Assembly: GCA_019136545.1 (NCBI GenBank)
Contig: JAGVUA010000079.1
Location: forward strand, 1 to 40,274
Reading direction: 5' to 3'
Length of the DNA: 40,274 nucleotides
Origin: Betaproteobacteria bacterium
GTDB lineage: Bacteria > Pseudomonadota > Gammaproteobacteria > Burkholderiales > Rhodocyclaceae
Part shown: one piece after another, positions 28,089 to 38,441 of the stretch
Layout: every line of letters starts with the position of its first letter
Position numbering within the stretch: the first letter of the stretch is position 1
Program-made: the position numbers and the translations under genes
The notes under the pieces: generated by a model
What the model was told of the DNA's origin: nothing
What the model saw: the letters and a program-made list of their open reading frames with translations, nothing else
Database searches by the model: none

Positions 28089-28100
28089 GGAATCCGTTCT

Positions 28101-28124
28101 GGCGCGGCCGGTTCAGGCCGCGCC
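28101..28124. terminator. GC-rich hairpin between convergent fabI and ppiD
   Basis: GGCGCGGCC (28101-28109) and GGCCGCGCC (28116-28124) form a perfect 9-bp stem with a 6-nt loop. There is no T-tract, but its place between two convergent genes suits a bidirectional terminator. Confidence 0.5.
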
Positions 28125-28158
28125 GTCGTCCCGGCGGGCGGCGCCTCCGGCAGGAAGC

Positions 28159-30072
28159 TTATCGCTCCTTGCTCTCAAGCACCGCCTTGTGGATCTCGAC
28201 CGGATACTTGCGCCTGAGGGTGGCCATCCACCCGATCATTTCCTCATCCGCCAGCACCCGCGCGTACTGGGTCTGCAAGGCCTTGGCCGCCGCCTGCTCG
28301 GCATCGCCGGCGCCAGCGGCTCCCGCGATGAAGGGCTTCACCGCCGATATCCGGACCAGGCCGTAGCCGCCCGGGCCGGCGATGCCGGCATAGGCGGGAA
28401 GCTTGGTCGCGTCGGCGCCGAACACCGCCCGCACCACTTCCGGCGGCAGGCTGGCGGCCTGGGCGCGCGTCATCTTGCGCGACGCACCCCATGAAACATC
28501 GGTCTTTTCGCCTTTCTTCAGCTGTTCCAGCCGGGCTTCGCCTTCCTTCGCCGCCAGCTTGGCCGCTTCCTCATTGGCCAGGAACTTCTCGATGGTGCCG
28601 GTGACCATCTCCAGCGTCTGCTGGGCGGCCGGCTTGTACTCGAGCACGCGCGCCGCCACCAGCGTGTTGGGCGAGATTTCGACGGCCTCGGTGTTGCGCT
28701 TGTTCTTGAGCGCATCATCGCCGAACAGCGCGCCGCTGAGCTTGGGATTGGCGAAGGGTCCGGCGGCGGCGCCGTTCTTGACGATCCAGTCGCTCTTCTG
28801 GATGGCCAGCTTGAATTTCTCCGCCGCCGGCTCCAGGCTGTCCGACTGCTCATAGACCGTGTTGGCGAAGGCTTCGGCCATCTCCAGGTACTTTTTCGCC
28901 GCCGCCTGCGTCTTCAGTTCGGCGACGATCTCGCCTTTCACTTCCTCCAGCGGCCGGCCGCGCTCGGCGCGCACGCCGGTCAGCATGATGATGTGCAGGC
29001 CGAAGTCGGACCGCACCGGCTCGGAGATCTGGCCTTCCTTCAGGCCGAACACGGCCTCCTCGAACGGCTTGACCATGGCACCGCGACCGAACCAGTCGAG
29101 GTCGCCGCCGCGCGCGGCCGAACCCGGATCCTGCGAATGCTGGCGGGCCAGCTTGTCGAAGTCCGCCGGCGCCTTGCGCAGCTGCGCGACAAGCTCGGCG
29201 GCCTTGGTTTCGGCGGCCTTGACCGCCTCGGCGGGCGCATCCTTGGGCACCGTCAGCAGGATATGGCTGGCGCGCCGCTCTTCCGGCTGCCGGTAGCGGT
29301 CGGCATGGGATTGATACCAGGCCTTGATCTCGTCGTCGCTGACCTTGACCTGCTCGGCGAGCTGGTCGCGGCTGAGCACCAGATATTCGGCGCGCAACTG
29401 CTCGGGCACCTGGAAGCGCGCCTGGTTGGCATCGTAGTAGGCCTTGATGGCTTCCGGCGTCACCTTGACCTGGCCGACGTACCGGTCCGAGCGGAGGATG
29501 GCTTCGCTGACGTCGCGCTCCTCGAGCTGCGCCGCCAGCCAGCGGTCGCTGGCGGCATTGCCGGCCAGCGCGGCGTCGGCCACTGCCGCCGTGGCCTGCT
29601 GCATCGCCAGGTCCTGCCGCAGCCGAGCCTCGAACATCGGCTTGCTCATGCCCTGCGCGGCCACTACCGCGTCGTAGCGCTCCGGCGAGAACTTGCCGTC
29701 GACCTGCAAGGCCGGTACCGAGGCGATGAAGCGTCCGAGTTGCTCGTTGCTCACCGCCAAGTGCGCCTCGTGAGCATACTGGATCAGCAGTTGCCGCTGG
29801 ATCAGGTTGTCGAGCACGGCGTTGCGCAGCTCCGGGCTGTTGAGCATGGCGGGATCGCGCCCGCCGAGCGTTGGCCGCAGCCGGTCCTGCTGCTCGCGCA
29901 AGGCCTGCTGGAATTCGGCCAGCGAAATCTTGCCCTTGCCGACGGTCGCCACGTCGCCGACGCTGCCGCTGTTGCGGATGTAGGAATCGACGCCGAAGAA
30001 GGCGAAAGGCAGGATGATCAGGGCAAGAACGATCTGGACCAGCTTCTGGTTATTGCGAACGATATCGAACAT
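28159..30072 (-). CDS. ppiD: Peptidyl-prolyl isomerase PpiD (SurA N-terminal/parvulin)
   Basis: 637 residues, the normal PpiD size. A single N-terminal TM helix (about 12-32: [19 protein letters not shown]) anchors it in the inner membrane with the rest in the periplasm. A SurA-like chaperone region (about 40-200) with [17 protein letters not shown] is followed by a parvulin domain (about 265-365) with [31 protein letters not shown] and a large C-terminal chaperone region. PpiD is a periplasmic chaperone found near the SecYEG exit. The gene is 51 bp downstream of the pseudouridine synthase gene and may be read through from it. Confidence 0.95.
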   Translation of the reverse strand: MFDIVRNNQKLVQIVLALIILPFAFFGVDSYIRNSGSVGDVATVGKGKISLAEFQQALREQQDRLRPTLGGRDPAMLNSPELRNAVLDNLIQRQLLIQYAHEAHLAVSNEQLGRFIASVPALQVDGKFSPERYDAVVAAQGMSKPMFEARLRQDLAMQQATAAVADAALAGNAASDRWLAAQLEERDVSEAILRSDRYVGQVKVTPEAIKAYYDANQARFQVPEQLRAEYLVLSRDQLAEQVKVSDDEIKAWYQSHADRYRQPEERRASHILLTVPKDAPAEAVKAAETKAAELVAQLRKAPADFDKLARQHSQDPGSAARGGDLDWFGRGAMVKPFEEAVFGLKEGQISEPVRSDFGLHIIMLTGVRAERGRPLEEVKGEIVAELKTQAAAKKYLEMAEAFANTVYEQSDSLEPAAEKFKLAIQKSDWIVKNGAAAGPFANPKLSGALFGDDALKNKRNTEAVEISPNTLVAARVLEYKPAAQQTLEMVTGTIEKFLANEEAAKLAAKEGEARLEQLKKGEKTDVSWGASRKMTRAQAASLPPEVVRAVFGADATKLPAYAGIAGPGGYGLVRISAVKPFIAGAAGAGDAEQAAAKALQTQYARVLADEEMIGWMATLRRKYPVEIHKAVLESKER

Positions 30073-30123
30073 GCTGGGTGTCTGGATGACGACGGAAAGC
30101 CGCTATTCTACATTCTTGGCCTG

Positions 30124-30861
30124 TCAGAAACGCTCGCCCTCGCGCAGGAAACGCCACTGGCCGAGCGGCAGCTCGCCCAGGCGCACGCGGCCGATGCGCA
30201 CGCGCTTGAGGCCGGTGACGCGCAGGCCGACCAGTTCGCACATGCGGCGGATCTGCCGCTTGCGGCCTTCCTTGAGGATGAAACGCAACTGGTCGTCGTT
30301 GAGGCGCTCGACGCGCGCCGGCCGCAATACCCGGCCGTCGAGCGACAGGCCGTGATTGAGCAACGCCAGGCCGCGCGCGTCCAGCGAGCCGGCGACGCGC
30401 ACCAGATATTCCTTCTCGACGCTCGAATTCTCGCCGATCAGCTGGCGGGCGATGCGGCCGTCCTGCGTCAGCACCAACAGCCCGGTCGAGTCGATGTCGA
30501 GCCGGCCGGCCGGCGCCAGGCCCTTCAGAAACGCCGGCCGGAAACGCTGCGTCTTGTCGTCGGCCCACTGGCTGGCGGCAGCGATCAGCGTCGCGGCGGG
30601 CGGGTGGCCGTCCTCGGCCTGTCCGGACACGTAGCCGACCGGCTTGTGCAGCAGGAGGGTCGCCTGCCTGGCCTGCTGGGCTTGCGCCGCGCCGGCCAGC
30701 GCGACGATCGCATCCGGCGCGGCCCGCGTGCCCAATTGCGTCACCCGCTCGCCGTTGACGAACACCAAGCCGCGCTCGATGTAGGCGTCGGCCTCGCGGC
30801 GCGAACAGAGCCCGCGCTCGGCGAGCAATTTGGAAACCCGCACACCCTGCGTATCATTCAT
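30124..30861 (-). CDS. RNA pseudouridine synthase, RsuA/RluF type
   Basis: 245 residues from the ATG at 30861; a longer frame extends upstream but overlaps rlmJ. The N-terminal S4 domain ([20 protein letters not shown]) is followed by the catalytic domain with [11 protein letters not shown] and the active-site Asp motif [14 protein letters not shown]. The C-terminal [15 protein letters not shown] motif is complete. The family modifies uridines of rRNA (RsuA, RluB, RluE, RluF). RluF (23S rRNA U2604) is the best guess by overall pattern, but the exact target is not certain. It is divergent from rlmJ, with 24 bp between the start codons. Confidence 0.88.
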   Translation of the reverse strand: MNDTQGVRVSKLLAERGLCSRREADAYIERGLVFVNGERVTQLGTRAAPDAIVALAGAAQAQQARQATLLLHKPVGYVSGQAEDGHPPAATLIAAASQWADDKTQRFRPAFLKGLAPAGRLDIDSTGLLVLTQDGRIARQLIGENSSVEKEYLVRVAGSLDARGLALLNHGLSLDGRVLRPARVERLNDDQLRFILKEGRKRQIRRMCELVGLRVTGLKRVRIGRVRLGELPLGQWRFLREGERF

Positions 30862-30885
30862 GGCCGCCGATTCTACAGATCGCCC

Positions 30886-31731
30886 ATGCTCAGCTACCGA
30901 CACGCCTTCCATGCCGGCAACCACGCCGACGTCCTCAAGCACCTGGTCCTCGTGCAACTGCTGCGGCACCTGAACCAGAAGGAGAAGCCGTACTGGTTCA
31001 TCGACACCCACGCGGGTGCGGGCCGCTACCTGCTCGATTCGGAGCACGCCGCCAGAAATTCGGAATTCGAAGGGGGCATCGCCCGGCTCTGGTCCCGCAC
31101 CGACTTGCCGCCGGCCGTCGCCGACTATGTCGCGCGGGTGCGCGGCATGAACTCCGACGGGGTTCTGCGCCACTATCCCGGCTCGCCGTGGCTCGCCTAT
31201 GAGCTGATGCGGTCCGACGACCGCCTGCGCCTGTTCGAGCTGCACCCGACCGATCACCGCTTCCTGGCACGCGCCTTCGCCAAGGCCGGCCCGCGCGCCG
31301 CCCTGCACATGGCCGACGGGTTCCAGGAGATCAAGTCGGTGCTGCCGCCGCCGCCCAGGCGAGGCCTGGTGCTGGTCGATCCCGCCTACGAGGACAAGCG
31401 CGACTATCTTCGCGTCGTCGCCGCCCTGAAGGAGGGCCTCGATCGTTTCGCCACGGGCACCTTTGTCGTCTGGTATCCGCTGCTGCAACGGGGCGATGCC
31501 CGCCAGCTGCCCGAGAAGCTCAGGAAGCTGCCGGTGAAATGGCTCGATGCCCAGCTGACGGTGCGAACGCCGTCGCCGGACGGCTTCGGCATGCACGGCA
31601 GCGGCGTGTTCGTCGTCAATCCGCCCTGGACGCTGAGCGCAACGCTGGCCGGCGTCCTGCCATGGCTGACTTTGGCGCTCGGCACGGATGCCGGCGCCGG
31701 CCATGCGCTGACGGTCGGCGACGCCGGCTAG
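30886..31731 (+). CDS. rlmJ: 23S rRNA (adenine-N6)-methyltransferase RlmJ
   Basis: 281 residues from the ATG at 30886. The beginning [20 protein letters not shown] is highly characteristic of RlmJ/YhiR. The SAM site IDTHAGAG is at about 44-51, and the N6-adenine methyltransferase motif IV appears as [10 protein letters not shown] (about 161-170). RlmJ methylates A2030 of 23S rRNA before subunit assembly. Adjacent to another rRNA modification gene in divergent orientation, so the two may share a small regulatory region of about 24 bp. Ends 13 bp from the convergent EAL gene. Confidence 0.95.
   Translation: MLSYRHAFHAGNHADVLKHLVLVQLLRHLNQKEKPYWFIDTHAGAGRYLLDSEHAARNSEFEGGIARLWSRTDLPPAVADYVARVRGMNSDGVLRHYPGSPWLAYELMRSDDRLRLFELHPTDHRFLARAFAKAGPRAALHMADGFQEIKSVLPPPPRRGLVLVDPAYEDKRDYLRVVAALKEGLDRFATGTFVVWYPLLQRGDARQLPEKLRKLPVKWLDAQLTVRTPSPDGFGMHGSGVFVVNPPWTLSATLAGVLPWLTLALGTDAGAGHALTVGDAG
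31659..31673 (+). repeat. Copy 3 of 15-bp motif GCCANGGCTGACTTT
   Basis: Exact match (N=T), inside rlmJ near its 3' end, read there in the frame Pro-Trp-Leu-Thr-Leu. Confidence 0.5.
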
Positions 31732-31744
31732 GCCGGGCGACGCC

Positions 31745-33544
31745 TCAGCCGGCCTGCCGGTTCCACGAGGCCATCCAGGCCGGCATCTCCGAGGCCGGCA
31801 TCGCCTTGCCGATCCAGTAGCCCTGCCCGTAGTCGCATCCCATGTCGCGCAGCAGATCGGCGGTCTGCTCGTCCTCGACCCCCTCGGCGACCACGTGCAG
31901 GTCCAGGCCGTGCGCCAGCCGGATCAGCGCCGCGACGATCTCCTTGTCCTCCTGCGAACGCGACATCGCATCGACGAAGACACGATCGATCTTGAGTTCC
32001 TGCAACGGCAGTTGCCGAAGATAGAGGATGGAGGAATAGCCGATGCCGAAATCGTCGATCGAGGTCGACACGCCCAGCGCGATCAGCTTGTCCATCACCG
32101 CCGCGCCGGCCACCGGGTCGCCCAGCACGGCGCTCTCGATCAGTTCCACGGTCAGGCGCGCCGGCGGCACGCGCCAGAACTTGATGGCCTGCTCGACCAG
32201 CATCGGCAGCTCCTGGTCCATCAGATCGCGCCCCATCAGATTGACGCTGACATCGATGTCGACGCCGGCGGCCCGCAGCTCGGCCAGCGTCCGGCAGGCG
32301 CTGAAGACCAGCCAGCGCGTCAACTGTGGCCCGGCGCCGAGGCGGTGGGCGACTTCCGGAATGTGCCAGGGCGGCACGTCATGCCCGTCGCGCGTGCGCC
32401 AGCGCATCAGCAGTTCGGCGCCGACGCAGCGCCGCGTCTTCAGGTCGACCTGCGGCTGCAAGTGCACCGCCAGATGGCTGTTTTCCAGCGCGAAAAGAAA
32501 CTCCTTTTCGAGCTCGGCCTCGCGCTGCGCCTCGATCAGCAATTGCTGATCGAAAATCACCAGCGATTGTTCGGTGCGCAGCGCCGTCTCCACCGCCAGT
32601 TCGACGCAGCGGATCAGCGCCTCCGGCCGGCGGCCGTGATCGGGCGCCCAGACGACGCCCAGCGCGAAAATCGCGCGCGCGACGACGCCGTTGATGACAA
32701 AGGGCAGCTCCAGCACCTGCATCACCTTGTTCGCCGCCAGCCGCACCTGCGCCTGGGAACGCAAGCCCGGCAGCAGGATGACGCAGCCGTGCAGTTCCGT
32801 GCGTACCAGCACGTCGCTCTCGCGCAGGACGCCGCGCAGGCGCTCGATGGCGGCATCGAGAATCGCGTCGCGCTGCACCAGGTCGAACGACAGGGCGCTC
32901 GAATCGAGCCGCAGCCGCAAGGCCAGCAGGCCGACCGTGGCGACCTCGGCAGACGCCTGCCCCGCCGCCAGCGCCTTTTCGAGCTGCCGGCCCAACACCG
33001 TGCCGATGCCCTGGTCGACGACGTCGTCGATCGCCATCGCCAGCGAGCTGCCGCGCGTTTCCCGGCCCAACAGTTCGGCCACGCACATGCCGGCGGCCGC
33101 CAGGGCGTTGAGCATTTCCAGTTCCAGCGCCGACAAGGTTTCGCGGCCCCCCAGCATCTGCCGGCTGCCGATCTCGGCCAGCGCCCGCGCCGCGCGCAGC
33201 GGCAGGTCGGCGGCGCAGCCCGCCAGCCTCAAGCGCTTCCAGGCGAGTCCCAGTTCCGCCAGCCAGTCGATGGCGAAATCCGTCTCGGGCAGCGCCGCGA
33301 AGATCTGCAGGAAGGCGTCCAGCGCGTCGGCATCGGCGGCGACGTCGCTATCCGCCGCCAGCAGCAGATCCCGCAAATCCCGGCTGCGCTGGCGGCAGTC
33401 GTCCCCGGCCAGGCGAAAGCAGGCCCGCAAGGCGGAACGCGCGCGTTCGTCGAGGCCATACACCGGGCATAGCTCGGCCGCGACATCCGTCATCGTGGCG
33501 TGAACCGTCACTCCCGGCAGGCCGCCAGGCGCGGGCGTCATCAA
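31745..33544 (-). CDS. EAL-domain protein with degenerate GGDEF domain
   Basis: 599 residues. The N-terminal ~190 residues are Ala/Leu-rich helical and not recognised. A GGDEF-like domain (about 195-325) lacks the GGDEF signature: the place is [12 protein letters not shown], so it should not make c-di-GMP. The EAL domain (about 345-590) keeps most catalytic residues: VGAELLMRW (variant EAL), [31 protein letters not shown] and EGVEDEQ. It is probably a c-di-GMP phosphodiesterase regulated by the N-terminal part. The start overlaps the stop of the HD-GYP gene by 4 bp, so both are one translational unit. Confidence 0.9.
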   Translation of the reverse strand: MMTPAPGGLPGVTVHATMTDVAAELCPVYGLDERARSALRACFRLAGDDCRQRSRDLRDLLLAADSDVAADADALDAFLQIFAALPETDFAIDWLAELGLAWKRLRLAGCAADLPLRAARALAEIGSRQMLGGRETLSALELEMLNALAAAGMCVAELLGRETRGSSLAMAIDDVVDQGIGTVLGRQLEKALAAGQASAEVATVGLLALRLRLDSSALSFDLVQRDAILDAAIERLRGVLRESDVLVRTELHGCVILLPGLRSQAQVRLAANKVMQVLELPFVINGVVARAIFALGVVWAPDHGRRPEALIRCVELAVETALRTEQSLVIFDQQLLIEAQREAELEKEFLFALENSHLAVHLQPQVDLKTRRCVGAELLMRWRTRDGHDVPPWHIPEVAHRLGAGPQLTRWLVFSACRTLAELRAAGVDIDVSVNLMGRDLMDQELPMLVEQAIKFWRVPPARLTVELIESAVLGDPVAGAAVMDKLIALGVSTSIDDFGIGYSSILYLRQLPLQELKIDRVFVDAMSRSQEDKEIVAALIRLAHGLDLHVVAEGVEDEQTADLLRDMGCDYGQGYWIGKAMPASEMPAWMASWNRQAG

Positions 33545-34839
33545 AGATAGAACTCCCTGGGATCGAGCCCGAACGAGCCGCCGGGCAGGATGCGGACGAT
33601 CTTATACGGTACGCCTTCGCTGACCAGCGGATCGTTGAGCAGATTGATGATGCCGGGCGAGGGATTGGTCGACTTGTCCGGCCCGAGCAGCACCATGATG
33701 CGCGGCTTGAGCCGGCGCACGCGATTCTGCTCGAAGACGACGCCGACCTCGCCGCTGTTGAGCTCGACCAGCGTGCCGACCGGATAAATGCCGACGAACT
33801 GGATGAATTCGTCGACCACCGAGGCGGTGAAGTGGCGGTCGCGCATGGCGTTGATCTGGTCGATGATCCACTGGCTCTTGCGCGCCGGGCGGAACGAACG
33901 CGGATACAGCATGGCGCAATAGCTGTCGGTGAGCCCGGCCATCTCGGCCTGGAGGCCGATGGCCTTGCCGTGCAGCCGGTCGGGGTAGCCGCTGCCGTCG
34001 ATGCGCTCGTGATGCTTGAGGATGATGTCGCGCACGGCGGGGTCGAATGCGGCGAACCCGTCGGCCAGAATCTCGCACCCGAACTTCACGTGCTCGCGCA
34101 TGCGGGCGCGCTCGCCGGGCATCAAGCCCCCCTCTTTGTGCACCAAATCGGCGGGCAGCCGGATGAAACCGATATCCTTGAGCAGGCCGCCCGTGCCCAG
34201 CGTGTGCAGGTCGTCGGGCGGCAGGCCGAGATAGCGGCCGAAAGCCATGAGGTGAATCGAGGCGCTGAGGGAGTGATCGTAGGTCTCGGTGTCGGTGCGC
34301 TTGAGCTTGGACAGCCACACCAGCGCGTCGGCGTTGCGGACCACGCACTCGACCAGGCCGTCGACGGTGCGCTCGACGTGCTCGACATCGGGCGCCATGC
34401 CGGCCTCCACCTGCGCGGCGATGTCGCGCAACAGGTTCTGCGCGCCTTTGTAGGCTACCCTGGCAGCCGGCAGCTCATCCTCGATCGGGATGTCGTCGGC
34501 ATAATGCACGGTAACGAACTTGTGCCCGCCGAGATCGCGCTCCTCGCCCTGGGCCATCGGCGGCAACTTCAGCTTGCGCTTGCCTTGCGCCGGCTGCGGA
34601 ATCATCGGCGGATGATATTCCGGGACGTAATCGCCCACCTGCTCGGCCCGGTATTCGAAGCCCACCGAGCGCGTGCGGTCGATCACGACATGGCGGCAAA
34701 TCTCGCGCAACTGGGCCAGTTGTTCGTCATCCTCGATCACGAAGCCCTGGAGCAGGAAGGGCGACTCCAGCCAGGGGCGATCCAGTTTCGAGACAAACAT
34801 GCCCTTGCGCAGGTCGGGCGACGCCACCACTTGCAGCAT
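33541..34839 (-). CDS. HD-GYP-like protein (DUF3391 N-terminus) with altered HD site
   Basis: 432 residues. The N-terminal ~130 residues match DUF3391, the usual partner of this class (VASPDLRKGMFVSKLDRPWL). The HD-GYP domain follows (about 170-370) with DHSLSASIH, HHERIDGSGYP and a final domain with GEVGVVFEQN. The central metal site is changed: where HDIGK is expected the sequence reads KDIGF, so the His of the HD dyad and the Lys are lost. Catalysis is therefore doubtful, and the protein may bind c-di-GMP or partners instead. It forms an operon with the overlapping EAL gene. The 88 bp upstream (34840-34927) hold no visible gene. Confidence 0.9.
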   Translation of the reverse strand: MLQVVASPDLRKGMFVSKLDRPWLESPFLLQGFVIEDDEQLAQLREICRHVVIDRTRSVGFEYRAEQVGDYVPEYHPPMIPQPAQGKRKLKLPPMAQGEERDLGGHKFVTVHYADDIPIEDELPAARVAYKGAQNLLRDIAAQVEAGMAPDVEHVERTVDGLVECVVRNADALVWLSKLKRTDTETYDHSLSASIHLMAFGRYLGLPPDDLHTLGTGGLLKDIGFIRLPADLVHKEGGLMPGERARMREHVKFGCEILADGFAAFDPAVRDIILKHHERIDGSGYPDRLHGKAIGLQAEMAGLTDSYCAMLYPRSFRPARKSQWIIDQINAMRDRHFTASVVDEFIQFVGIYPVGTLVELNSGEVGVVFEQNRVRRLKPRIMVLLGPDKSTNPSPGIINLLNDPLVSEGVPYKIVRILPGGSFGLDPREFYL

Positions 34840-34927
34840 CGGAAATCTCCGAAATTCGATGGGGGCGAGTATATCCTGCGCATTCGACGGGTTTCCCGCT
34901 GCGCGGCGAACGGTTTGTGTGAATTTG

Positions 34928-37900
34928 TCAATGAAAATCCCGGCTCGCCACAGTCAGCCGGCCCAGCAGCGCGCTGTGATCGACCAGCCGTTTCGCCAGC
35001 AGATGCACCACCTCGCCCTCGCGCTGCAGCACGCCCAGCACGCCGAGCAGGCGGGCGCCGAGCAAGGCCTGGCGCTGCTGTTCGACCAGCTTCGGGTGCA
35101 CGATGACATTGGCCAACCCGGTTTCGTCCTCCAGCGTCACGAAAACCACGCCGCTGGCCGTACCCGGCCGTTGGCGGCAAGTGACCAAACCGACGCACCG
35201 CGCCGCCGCGTTATTAGCCATACCCCGCAGAAAGTCAGCCGTGGCGTAACGCCGATCCAGCCGCGGTCGCAACAGAACCATCGGATGGCGGCCGAGCGTG
35301 AGGCCGAGGCTGGCGTAATCGGCGACCAGGTCGGCGCCTTCGGTCGGCGTCGGCAAGGCCGCCGGCGCCTCCACCACCGGCGCGGTATCGAGCAGGTCAC
35401 GCCGCACCGAGACCGCCGCCGCTGCCCAGGCGGCGCCGAAACGATGGCCGGCCAGGGCTTTCAATGCCCCGCCCGCCGCCAGCGCCTCGAGGTCGTTGCG
35501 ATCCAGCGCCGCCTGCCGGGCCAATTCCGCCATGGCAGTGATCGGCGTACCGCCGAGCCTGACTTTCGCAATGCGCTCGCCCGCCGCTTGCCCGAGACCC
35601 TTGACCAGATGCAGGCCGAGGCGAACGGCCTCATTTCCCACGCCGCCTTCCAGCGTCGTCTCCCACGCGCTTGCCGTCACGTCGGGCGGCAGCACCTCGA
35701 CGCCGTGGCGGCGCGCATCCTGGATCAGTTGCGAGGGCGAATAAAAACCCATCGGCTGCGCGTTGAGGGTGCCGACCAGGAAGGCCGCCGGTTCGTGGCA
35801 TTTCAGCCAGGCCGAGACGTAGGCGAGCAGCGCGAAGCTGGCGGCGTGCGATTCCGGAAAGCCGTATTCGCCGAAGCCCTGGATCTGCCGGTAGAGCCGC
35901 TCGGCGAATTCCGGCGCATAACCCTTGTCCCGCATGCCGCCGATGAACTTGTCGCGGAACGGCTCGAGACCGCCCTTCCTCTGCCAAGCCGCCATCGCTC
36001 GCCGGAGCTGGTCGGCCTCGCCGGGCGTAAAGCCGGCCGCAACCACGGCCAGCCGCATCGCCTGCTCCTGGAAGATCGGCACGCCGAAAGTACGCTTCAG
36101 CACTTCCTCAACCTCGGGCGAGGGATATTCGACCGCCTCCTTGCCATCGCGGCGCCTGAGGTAGGGATGCACCATGTCGCCTTGAATGGGCCCGGGCCGG
36201 ACGATGGCCACCTCGATCACCAGGTCGTAGAACTCGCGCGGCTTCAGGCGCGGCAGCATGGTCATCTGGGCGCGCGATTCGACCTGGAAGACGCCGATGG
36301 CGTCGGCATGGCTGAGCATGTCGTACACCGCCGGGTCCTCGGCCGGAATGTCCTGCATGCGAAAAACCGCGCCGCGCCGCCTCGATATCCAGTCAAGGGT
36401 TCGCCGAATGGCCGAGAGCATGCCCAGGCTGAGCACGTCCACTTTCATCAACCCCAGCGCCTCGATGTCGCCCTTGTCCCACTGGATGATGCTGCGCCCG
36501 GCCATGCGCGCGTTCTCGATCGGCACCAGGCGATCCAGGCGATCGCGCGCCATGACGAAGCCGCCGACGTGCTGCGACAAGTGGCGCGGGAAGCCCCGCA
36601 ACTGCCGCGCCAGCCACAGCCACTGGCGCACGCGCGGGCTGGCCGCGTCCAGCCCCGCTTCGGCCATGCGTTCCGGCCAACTGTCCGGCTTGTCCCACCA
36701 GGCCAGGTTTTCCGAGAGCGCACCGAGCGCGGCCGACGGCATCCCGAGCGCCCGCCCGGCATCGCGCAGCGCCGAACGGCTGCGGTAGGTGATGACGGTG
36801 GCGGTGAGCGCGGTGCGGGCGCGGCCGTACTTGCCGTAGATGTACTGCACCACTTCCTCGCGGCGCTGGTGCTCGAAATCGACGTCGATGTCCGGCGGCT
36901 CGTCGCGCTCTTTCGACATGAAACGCTCGAACAGCAAGGCGGAGCGCGCCGGGTCGACCTCGGTGATGCCCAGCGCGTAGCACACCGCCGAATTCGCCGC
37001 CGAGCCGCGCCCCTGGCAGAGGATGTGCTGGCGGCGCGCGTAGGCGACGATGTCGTAGACGGTGAGGAAATAGGCTTCGTACTTTAGCTCGCCGATCAAT
37101 GACAATTCGTGCTCGATCTGCCCGCGCACCTTGTCCGGAACGCCCAGCGGATAGCGCACGCGCAGGCCCTTCTCCACCTCGGCGCGCAGGTACGCGGCCG
37201 GCGTCATGCCGTGGGGCACGATCTCCTCCGGGTATTCGTACCTGAGTTCGTCGAGCGAAAACTCGCACAGCGCGGCGATCTTCACGCTCTCGGCCAGCAG
37301 CTCGGGCGGATAGAGGCGCGCCAGGGCCAGCCGCGAGCGCAAATGCCGCTCGCCGTTCGGAAACAACGCGTGGCCGGCGGCATCGACCGTCGTCTTCAGG
37401 CGCAGCGCCGTCAGCGCATCCTGCACCGGTCGCCTCGCCCGCGCGTGCATGTGCACATCGCCCGCCGCGACCAGCGGCAGACCCGAGGGCAGGCCCAGCG
37501 CACGCAAATGCGCCAGCCGTTCCGCATCGTCCGGTTGCAAAAAGCGTTCGTAGGCGATCCAGCAGCGGCCGGGAAAGCGCGCCGCCAGCCAGTCGGCGTC
37601 GGCAGGCGTGGCATCCGGCGTAGCCAGCCACAGGCACAGGCAGTCGGGCACGCCCCAGTCGAGATCGTTCCTCGACAACCGAAAGTGTGGGGCTTTGCCC
37701 CATCCCTCGCGTTGCTCGGGACCGCCACTTCGTGGCGTCCTGCGCCCTGCGGGCTGGTCAGCCTTGGCGGCACGCCGCCGGCCCAGTGTAATCAGCGCCG
37801 CGAGATTGCCGTAGCCGGCGCGGTTCCGCGCCAGCAACACCAGCTTCATGCCATCGGCCAACGTGATCTCGCTGCCGACGATCAGCTTGAGAGCCGCGAC

Positions 37901-38071
37901 TTTTGCGGCGACATGCGCGCGCACCACGCCCGCCAGCGAGCACGCGTCGGTGATCGCCAGCGCCGCGTAGCCCAGTTCCGCCGCCCGCGCCACCAGTTCC
38001 TCGGCGTGCGACGCCCCGCGCAGAAAACTGAAGTTGGTGCAGCAGTGGAGCTCGGCGTAATCTGGCAGCAT
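34928..38071 (-). CDS. dnaE2: Error-prone DNA polymerase DnaE2 (ImuC)
   Basis: 1047 residues from the ATG at 38071, chosen because GGGAG lies 5 bp upstream and MLPDYAELHC is the usual beginning; the ATG at 38086 directly abuts the intI stop. It has the PHP domain (YAELHCCTNFSFLRGASH), the polymerase catalytic motif PPDIDVDF (Asp about 396/398) and LMKVDVL, and a C-terminal OB-type region. DnaE2 acts in SOS translesion synthesis together with ImuA and ImuB, whose genes normally precede dnaE2. They are absent here; the upstream neighbour is a truncated integrase gene. The protein also contains a ~30-residue insertion (see repeat at 37679). Confidence 0.95.
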   Translation of the reverse strand: MLPDYAELHCCTNFSFLRGASHAEELVARAAELGYAALAITDACSLAGVVRAHVAAKVAALKLIVGSEITLADGMKLVLLARNRAGYGNLAALITLGRRRAAKADQPAGRRTPRSGGPEQREGWGKAPHFRLSRNDLDWGVPDCLCLWLATPDATPADADWLAARFPGRCWIAYERFLQPDDAERLAHLRALGLPSGLPLVAAGDVHMHARARRPVQDALTALRLKTTVDAAGHALFPNGERHLRSRLALARLYPPELLAESVKIAALCEFSLDELRYEYPEEIVPHGMTPAAYLRAEVEKGLRVRYPLGVPDKVRGQIEHELSLIGELKYEAYFLTVYDIVAYARRQHILCQGRGSAANSAVCYALGITEVDPARSALLFERFMSKERDEPPDIDVDFEHQRREEVVQYIYGKYGRARTALTATVITYRSRSALRDAGRALGMPSAALGALSENLAWWDKPDSWPERMAEAGLDAASPRVRQWLWLARQLRGFPRHLSQHVGGFVMARDRLDRLVPIENARMAGRSIIQWDKGDIEALGLMKVDVLSLGMLSAIRRTLDWISRRRGAVFRMQDIPAEDPAVYDMLSHADAIGVFQVESRAQMTMLPRLKPREFYDLVIEVAIVRPGPIQGDMVHPYLRRRDGKEAVEYPSPEVEEVLKRTFGVPIFQEQAMRLAVVAAGFTPGEADQLRRAMAAWQRKGGLEPFRDKFIGGMRDKGYAPEFAERLYRQIQGFGEYGFPESHAASFALLAYVSAWLKCHEPAAFLVGTLNAQPMGFYSPSQLIQDARRHGVEVLPPDVTASAWETTLEGGVGNEAVRLGLHLVKGLGQAAGERIAKVRLGGTPITAMAELARQAALDRNDLEALAAGGALKALAGHRFGAAWAAAAVSVRRDLLDTAPVVEAPAALPTPTEGADLVADYASLGLTLGRHPMVLLRPRLDRRYATADFLRGMANNAAARCVGLVTCRQRPGTASGVVFVTLEDETGLANVIVHPKLVEQQRQALLGARLLGVLGVLQREGEVVHLLAKRLVDHSALLGRLTVASRDFH
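35231..35245 (-). repeat. Copy 4 of 15-bp motif GCCANGGCTGACTTT
   Basis: Exact match on the minus strand (N=C), inside dnaE2, read there as Ala-Thr-Ala-Asp-Phe. Confidence 0.5.
37679..37768 (-). repeat. Triple-hairpin insertion element inside dnaE2
   Basis: Three perfect small hairpins follow one another: GGGGC-TTT-GCCCC (37689-37701), GCCAC-TTC-GTGGC (37724-37736) and GCCC-TGC-GGGC (37744-37754). The segment is translated in frame as about 30 low-complexity Arg/Gly/Pro-rich residues (codons 107-136 counted from the upstream ATG), between a conserved GYGNLAALIT region and RLSRNDL. It looks like an in-frame inserted palindromic mini-element, because DnaE2 proteins as I know them pass here with only a few residues. 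Confidence 0.5.
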
Positions 38072-38086
38072 GGCGCTCCCGGCCAT

Positions 38087-38428
38087 TCAGACGGCGACGC
38101 GATCAAGCGGACGCACCAGCTCGTCCAGCCAGGGCAAATCGATTTCCAGCACATGACGGTACAGGAACAGCACCGCCGACAACGCTTGCTGCTGGGTCGC
38201 CGCCGCCACATCCAGCTCGGTCGCCAAGGCTGACAAAAAGGCCGTAACGTCCCGAGCACCCACGTCCTTCGGGTGGCGCATTCCGGAATAGCGGATGAAG
38301 CGCGCTATCCAATGGACATAGGTCTGCGCCGTCCCTATACTGTAATGACGAATGCGAATCGCAGCCCGCACCTGATCCAGCAGCCTGATCGGCTGCCTCG
38401 AAGAGGAAATATCAGTGTCCGGTTTCAT
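38087..38428 (-). pseudogene. intI: Truncated integron integrase, N-terminal third only
   Basis: 113 codons from the ATG at 38428 (a GTG at 38434 is an alternative start). IRHYSIGTAQTYVHWIARFI, followed by RHPKDVGARDVTAFLSALA and LFLYRHVLEIDLPWLDELV, is the SAM-like N-terminal core-binding domain of integron tyrosine recombinases. It stops soon after LDELVRP, where normal IntI continues with about 200 more residues that hold the R-H-R-Y catalytic domain and the IntI-specific patch. It therefore cannot recombine. Its stop touches the ATG of dnaE2 (TGAATG). Orientation, away from the cassette array, is the standard one for intI. Confidence 0.9.
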
Positions 38429-38441
38429 GGTCACCCAAATA

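Noticed and set aside
28993-30885. Long + strand frame running into rlmJ
   Set aside because: It is antisense to ppiD and the pseudouridine synthase gene; only the part from 30886 resembles RlmJ.
31895-33472. 525-codon + strand frame
   Set aside because: Antisense to the EAL gene; composition (Gln/Arg/His-rich) is typical of a shadow frame.
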